Source of the DNA: SG8-39 sp041558415
Lineage (GTDB): Bacteria; Pseudomonadota; Gammaproteobacteria; Burkholderiales; SG8-39
Direction of reading: 5' to 3'
Assembly (NCBI GenBank): GCA_041558415.1
Contig: JBFFEY010000061.1
Span: 1-18,096, forward strand
Length of the DNA stretch: 18,096 bases
Shown: positions 14,203-18,096 of the stretch, one piece after another
How the letters are laid out: each line of letters starts with the position of its first letter
Numbering within the stretch: position 1 is the first letter of the stretch
Notes under the pieces: generated by a model
Seen by the model: only the letters and a program-made list of their open reading frames with translations
Database searches by the model: none
Told to the model about the DNA's origin: nothing
Program-made: the position numbers and the translations under genes

Positions 14203-14961
14203 ATGAAATGGTGGACCGCATGGAAGCGTCGGCGGGTGCTGCAAAAGCACCGCATCGACGAGGCGCTGTGGCGTCGTATCGTGCTCGCGCTGCCCTTCCT
14301 GGGCGAGCTGGCGCGCGACGAGACCAAGCAGCTGCGCGAGCTGACACTGCTGTTCTTGTCTGAAAAGGCATTTACCGGGGCGCGCGGGCTGGCGCTCACC
14401 GACCACATGCGCGTGGCGATCGCGGCGCAGGCCTGCCTGCCGATCCTCAATCTGGGTCTCGACTGGTACGACGACTGGGTCGGCGTGGTGGTCTACCCGG
14501 GCGATTTCCGCGTCCGGCGCCACGACGTCGACGCCTCGGGTGTGGTGCACGAGTGGGACGACACGCTGGCCGGCGAGGCGATGCCGGGCGGTCCCGTGGT
14601 GCTGTCCTGGGACAGCACGGCACACGCGGCCGAGATGAACGTGGTGATCCACGAGTTCGCGCACAAGCTCGACATGCGCAACGGTGTCGCTGACGGCCTG
14701 CCGCCGCTGCATGCCAACATGGACCGTCGCCGCTGGCACGCCGCCTGGCAGCATGCCTACGAAGGTTTCTGCGACGCGCTCGAGCGCGAGCGCGACACCT
14801 GGCTCGACCCCTATGCCGCCGAGCACCCGTCGGAATTCTTCGCCGTGCTGAGCGAGGTGTTTTTCGAATGGCCGCAGGAGACGCGGCGCCGCTACCCGGA
14901 TGTCTACGACCAGCTGCGGCTGTTCTACCGGCAGGACCCGGCGGCGCGCACGCAAGCGTGA
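14203..14961 (+). CDS. mtfA: MtfA-type zinc peptidase
   Basis: A 252-aa cytosolic M90-family metallopeptidase. In E. coli, MtfA binds and inactivates the glucose repressor Mlc and has aminopeptidase activity. Here HEFAHKLD supplies His150, Glu151 and His154. EFFAVLSEVFFE supplies the third ligand Glu211, and the spacing is nearly identical to E. coli (149, 150, 153, 212). PVVLSWDST before the zinc motif and the N-terminal ALPFLGELARDE are also family-typical. The ATG at 14203 has no good Shine-Dalgarno and lies only 22 bp from the divergent relA start. Its stop overlaps the next gene's GTG in a GTGA arrangement, indicating one transcript with the flavodoxin-fold gene. Whether an Mlc homologue exists here is unknown. 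Confidence 0.94.
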   Translation: MKWWTAWKRRRVLQKHRIDEALWRRIVLALPFLGELARDETKQLRELTLLFLSEKAFTGARGLALTDHMRVAIAAQACLPILNLGLDWYDDWVGVVVYPGDFRVRRHDVDASGVVHEWDDTLAGEAMPGGPVVLSWDSTAHAAEMNVVIHEFAHKLDMRNGVADGLPPLHANMDRRRWHAAWQHAYEGFCDALERERDTWLDPYAAEHPSEFFAVLSEVFFEWPQETRRRYPDVYDQLRLFYRQDPAARTQA

Positions 14962-15434
14962 AGACGCTGCTCATCGTCTACCACACGCACGGCGTGAAGA
15001 CCGCCCGCATGGCCGAGGCGGTCGAGCGCGGCGCGCAGGCCGCACTGCAGGAAGCGGAAGCCGCAGACAGCGTGCGCGTGGTCGTCAAGCGCTGCGCCGA
15101 AGCGCAGGCCGAAGACCTGCTCGGCGCGGATGCGGTGATCCTCGGCACCCCGGAAAACTTCGGCTACATGTCGGGCATGATGAAGGACTTCCTCGAGCGC
15201 ATCTTCTATCCCTGCGAAGGGCGCATCGAAGGCCGGCCCTACGCGCTGTTCGTCGGTGCAGGGCAGGACGGCAGCGGTGCGCAAGCGTCCGTCGAGCGCA
15301 TCGTCACCGGCCTGCGTCTGCGCAAGGCGCAGGAGGCGATCATCTGCGTCCAGGACCTGACGCCCGAAATCGTCGCGCGCTGCGAGACGCTCGGCGCGAC
15401 CTTCGCCGCTGGTCTCGCACTCGGTGCCCTGTGA
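14958..15434 (+). CDS. Flavodoxin-fold NAD(P)H-dependent oxidoreductase
   Basis: A 158-aa protein with the flavodoxin/FMN-reductase fold. KTLLIVYHTHGVKTARMAEAV is the first strand and FMN-phosphate loop (residues 2-22), though the usual Ser/Thr-rich loop is partly replaced by HTHGVKT. ILGTPENFGYMSGMMKDFLE (61-80) matches the conserved flavin-ring segment of WrbA and NAD(P)H-dependent FMN reductases. ALFVGAGQDGSG (96-107) is the third flavin contact. I chose the GTG at 14958, which overlaps the mtfA stop by 4 bases. Longer frames upstream lie inside mtfA. It could be a quinone or FMN reductase, or an electron carrier for the redox genes that follow 58 bp downstream. The true donor and acceptor are unknown. 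Confidence 0.87.
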   Translation: MKTLLIVYHTHGVKTARMAEAVERGAQAALQEAEAADSVRVVVKRCAEAQAEDLLGADAVILGTPENFGYMSGMMKDFLERIFYPCEGRIEGRPYALFVGAGQDGSGAQASVERIVTGLRLRKAQEAIICVQDLTPEIVARCETLGATFAAGLALGAL

Positions 15435-15492
15435 ATACGCCGGACGGCGCGTTCGATGCGAGAATCGCGGTTCACCGCCAGGTCCAGATCGA

Positions 15493-16266
15493 ATGCCGCC
15501 GATCAAGCTGAACAACACGGTGCTCGTCGTGCTCATCGTGGTGACCGCGATCGCGATTGTCGGCTGGTTCGCGCTGCGCGGCCTGCTACCGCCCGCCTGG
15601 CGCACGCCGGGCAGCCCGCCGCTCTACTGGTGCGGCGTGGCCGGCGCGCTGCTGCTGCTCGTGCCGGCGGCCTTCGCCCTCGCCAAACGCAGCGGACGCA
15701 GTCAGCGCCCCGTCGCCTGGTTCAACGCACACGTTACCTGCGCCTGCCTGGGCAGCATCCTGATCGCAGCGCATTCCGCCGGTCACCTGGGCCGTGCGCC
15801 CGCGCTGCTGCTCGCCGCGCTCGCCGCGCTCGCCGCACTCGGCGTCTGGGCGCGGCTGCGCGCGGCGCGACTGGTGGCTGCGACCTTCGGCTCCAAGGTG
15901 GCGGCGTTTTCCTCGCCGGACGCGGCGACGCGCGCGCGCCTTGCCAGCATCATCGCGCGCAAGCGCACGCTCCTGCCGGCGCTCGCGCCGCAAGCGAACG
16001 AAGGCAGCTTTTCGGTGACGCTGCCGCTGCTGCTGCGCAACCCGGGGACGGCGCTCGCCTACCGCGCGCTCGAGCGCGAGGAAGCCCGTTTGCTCGGCAC
16101 GCGCCGTGCCGTGCCGGCGGCGCAGGCCTGGTGGCGCCCGCTGCACCTCGCCATCGCCTGGGCCTTCCTCGCCGGCGTGCTGATTCATGTTGTCACCGTG
16201 ACCTTCTTCGCCGGCTACGTCGCGGACTACGGACCCATCGGCTGGTGGCACCTGAGCGCGTGGTGA
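15493..16266 (+). CDS. Five-helix membrane protein, putative di-heme cytochrome b subunit
   Basis: A 257-aa protein with about five membrane helices (roughly 9-32, 43-64, 78-98, 103-122 and 216-242) and a basic cytoplasmic or periplasmic loop (about 123-215). Two helices each carry a histidine pair exactly 14 residues apart: His80 and His94 (plus His98) in helix three, and His218 and His232 in helix five. Two H-x13-H helices are the bis-heme ligation pattern of many b-type cytochromes, so a quinone-reactive heme subunit is a reasonable inference. I do not recognise a named family. The ATG at 15493 is preferred; a GTG at 15424 would add 23 polar residues and overlap the previous gene. No strong Shine-Dalgarno is seen. 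The molybdoenzyme gene starts 13 bp downstream. Confidence 0.75.
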   Translation: MPPIKLNNTVLVVLIVVTAIAIVGWFALRGLLPPAWRTPGSPPLYWCGVAGALLLLVPAAFALAKRSGRSQRPVAWFNAHVTCACLGSILIAAHSAGHLGRAPALLLAALAALAALGVWARLRAARLVAATFGSKVAAFSSPDAATRARLASIIARKRTLLPALAPQANEGSFSVTLPLLLRNPGTALAYRALEREEARLLGTRRAVPAAQAWWRPLHLAIAWAFLAGVLIHVVTVTFFAGYVADYGPIGWWHLSAW

Positions 16267-16279
16267 GGCCACCGTCGCC

Positions 16280-18096
16280 ATGAGCGGGACCGCGAACGCT
16301 TCCGGCGCGGCGCGCCTCGCGCTGCTGATCGACACCGAACGCTGCACCGGCTGCAAGAGCTGCGAGGCGGCCTGCAAACAGGAGCATCGCCTCGGGCCGG
16401 GCGAACATCGCAACAAGGTGCTCTGGCTCGGCGATGCGGAGCGCGCCGACCTGTCGTTCTTCACGCTCGCCTGCCAGCATTGCGAGCGCCCTGCCTGCCT
16501 GCGCGCCTGCCCGGTGAATCCCAAGGCGATCGAGAAGGATGCGGCGACCGGCGTCGTACGGGTCAACGAGGCGCGTTGCACCGGCTGCGGCGAGTGCGTG
16601 ATCGCCTGCCCCTACAGCGCGATGGGGTTCGATGCGCGCGGCCACCACGCGGTCAAATGCGATCTCTGCGAGGATCGGCGCGCACGCGGCGAAACCACCG
16701 CCTGCGCCAGCGTCTGCCCGACGCGCGCCATTCGCTTCGGGCCGCGCGAGGCGCTGATCGCCGAGGCGCAGGCCGAGGGTCGCAGGCTGCGCGACAACGA
16801 CGACTTTCTGCTCGGGCCGGCGACCGTCGTGCTCGAGCGCCTCGCTGTCGGCGCGCCAGCCGCCCCGCCGCGACGGCCGGCGTTCATGGACGCACCCGCC
16901 GCGCAAGCCGTCGTGCAGCGCAGCGTCCCCGCCTTCCCTTACGGCGAGACGCGCGAGGCGACGGCGACCGATCGCAGCGTCCCCGGGGGCTGCAACATTT
17001 GCTTCAACTGCTGCAGCGCAACCTTTCACTTTCACGGCGAGCGCTTGGTGCGCATCACCGGCAACGACGCCGACCCGATCCTGCAGGGACGCGTCTGCCC
17101 GAAGTCGCAGCTCACGCTGCAGCTCTACGACAGCCCGCACCGCCTGCGCTATCCGCAAAAGCGCGTCGGTGCGCGCGGCGAAGGGCGCTTCGCGCGCATC
17201 TCCTGGGATCAGGCACTCGACGAGATTGCCGAGCGGCTGCAGGCGGTACGCACGGCGCACGGGCCGGAGGCGCTGGCGCTGTTCATCGGCACGCGCACCG
17301 GCATGCTGGATTGCCTCGGCACGACGCGGATCTTCGCCCAGCTCTGGGGCACGCCGAACCACGAAACGACCGACCCGTTCTGCGCCAGCAGCAAGAACGT
17401 CGCCTTCGAGCTGACGCAGGGACGAATTGGCAGCGGCAACAGCTACACCGAGACCGACCTCGGTTCGGCGCAACTCTACGTCTACTTCGGCGACAACCAG
17501 GCCGAGACGCGCCCGGTGTACTTCGGCCTGCTGAACGGCTGGCGCCTGCAGCACGGCGCGAAGATGGTGGTTGTCGACCCCCGCCTCACCGCGACCGCAT
17601 CGAAAGCGGACCGCTGGCTCGCGATCCGCCCCGGCACCGACATGGCGCTCGGCCTGGCGCTCGCGCACCATATCCTCACCGACAAACTGCACGACGCGCG
17701 CTTCTGCGCCGACTGGCTGCTCGGCTTCGACGAATGGCGCCGCTTTATCTTCGAGCGCGGGTACTCACCCGAGTGGGCTGCGCCGATCACCGGCATCGAC
17801 GCCGGCGAGATCCGCCGCCTCGCCGCAGAAATCGCCGCCGCCGACGGCTGCGTGCTGTTCGCCAGCCGAGGCATCAACCAGCATTCCAACGGCACGCAAA
17901 CCAACCGCGTGCTGATGTTCCTCGCGGCGATCACCGGCAACTGGGGCCGGCGCGGGGGCGCGTACTTCAACATGAGCGCCGGCACGCCGATCGCGCCGAA
18001 CGCGCCGCCCGAGCGGCGCGTGAAGCCCACCCGGCCGCGCGTACGCCGCAGCCCGTCGGGATGGACCGAGGCCATGCGCAACGGCAAGCCCTACCC
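16280..18096 (+). CDS. Ferredoxin-molybdopterin oxidoreductase fusion (3' truncated by window)
   Basis: One frame stays open from the ATG at 16280 to the window end (605 codons), so the C-terminus is missing. Residues 1-160 are a four-[4Fe-4S] ferredoxin of the PsrB/DmsB/NrfC type, with exactly 16 cysteines (22, 25, 28, 32, 65, 68, 73, 77, 100, 103, 106, 110, 127, 130, 142, 146). After an Ala/Pro-rich linker (about 190-232) comes a molybdopterin oxidoreductase domain. Its N-terminal cluster site is Cys238, 241, 245 and 273 (C-x2-C-x3-C-x27-C), followed by PKS. DPFCASSKNVAF has a candidate Mo/W-ligand cysteine. VVVDPRLTATASKAD and GINQHSNGTQTNR are cofactor-binding segments. No twin-arginine signal is present, so it should be cytoplasmic. 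Substrate is unknown; relatives act on sulfur compounds, formate, selenate or arsenate. It follows the putative cytochrome b gene by 13 bp. Confidence 0.92.
   Translation, partial: MSGTANASGAARLALLIDTERCTGCKSCEAACKQEHRLGPGEHRNKVLWLGDAERADLSFFTLACQHCERPACLRACPVNPKAIEKDAATGVVRVNEARCTGCGECVIACPYSAMGFDARGHHAVKCDLCEDRRARGETTACASVCPTRAIRFGPREALIAEAQAEGRRLRDNDDFLLGPATVVLERLAVGAPAAPPRRPAFMDAPAAQAVVQRSVPAFPYGETREATATDRSVPGGCNICFNCCSATFHFHGERLVRITGNDADPILQGRVCPKSQLTLQLYDSPHRLRYPQKRVGARGEGRFARISWDQALDEIAERLQAVRTAHGPEALALFIGTRTGMLDCLGTTRIFAQLWGTPNHETTDPFCASSKNVAFELTQGRIGSGNSYTETDLGSAQLYVYFGDNQAETRPVYFGLLNGWRLQHGAKMVVVDPRLTATASKADRWLAIRPGTDMALGLALAHHILTDKLHDARFCADWLLGFDEWRRFIFERGYSPEWAAPITGIDAGEIRRLAAEIAAADGCVLFASRGINQHSNGTQTNRVLMFLAAITGNWGRRGGAYFNMSAGTPIAPNAPPERRVKPTRPRVRRSPSGWTEAMRNGKPY

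Noticed and set aside
15805..15842. Short tandem repeat of gcgctcgcc inside the cytochrome b-like gene
   Set aside because: It encodes Leu-Ala-Ala repeats in a membrane helix and is explained by codon bias and hydrophobic composition.
16193..17692. 499-codon open frame on the minus strand near the window end
   Set aside because: The opposite plus-strand frame encodes 20 correctly spaced FeS cysteines and molybdopterin motifs, so the minus frame is a shadow.

Overview
This GC-rich window (most codons end in G or C) looks like chromosome of a betaproteobacterium. The indicators are the tRNA-Val(GAC) next to thrS, a RelA-type ppGpp synthetase with a decayed hydrolase domain, and DgkA, MtfA and YceI homologues. 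This placement rests on remembered family and synteny patterns, not on a database search. No integrase, transposase, CRISPR array or prophage gene is visible, and no gene-free stretch exceeds 190 bases.

Layout. (1) 20-2148, minus strand: a tRNA-Val(GAC) with its own promoter, then a short leader with a hairpin and T-run, then thrS. (2) 2220-8613: a phosphate and polyphosphate block. It holds a SixA-type phosphohistidine phosphatase (+), a long perfect inverted repeat, ppx/gppA (-) head to head with ppk (+), and a Tat-exported PhoX-type phosphatase (-) that converges on ppk with only 6 bp between them. (3) 8733-9101: dgkA (+). (4) 9156-11847, minus strand: a tightly spaced run of glutathione S-transferase, VOC-family protein, unknown polytopic membrane protein and periplasmic YceI protein, in transcription order. 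(5) 11949-14180: relA (-), divergent from mtfA (+) with a 22 bp gap. (6) 14203 to the window end, plus strand: mtfA, a flavodoxin-fold oxidoreductase, a five-helix membrane protein with two H-x13-H pairs, and a large molybdopterin enzyme that runs off the end.

The most interesting part is region 6. The last gene encodes one polypeptide joining a four-cluster ferredoxin (exactly 16 cysteines, PsrB/DmsB type) to an N-terminally located [4Fe-4S] site and molybdopterin oxidoreductase domain. No stop codon separates the two halves. The gene just upstream encodes a membrane protein whose four spaced histidines suggest a di-heme cytochrome b, not the usual NrfD or DmsC anchor. Together they suggest a cytoplasm-facing, membrane-linked molybdoenzyme (quinone, heme b, four FeS clusters, FeS, Mo/W) of unknown substrate.

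Regions 2 and 5 fit a stress and phosphate theme. Ppk makes polyphosphate, Ppx/GppA degrades it (and may act on pppGpp), PhoX releases phosphate outside the cytoplasm, and RelA makes the (p)ppGpp that in E. coli inhibits Ppx.
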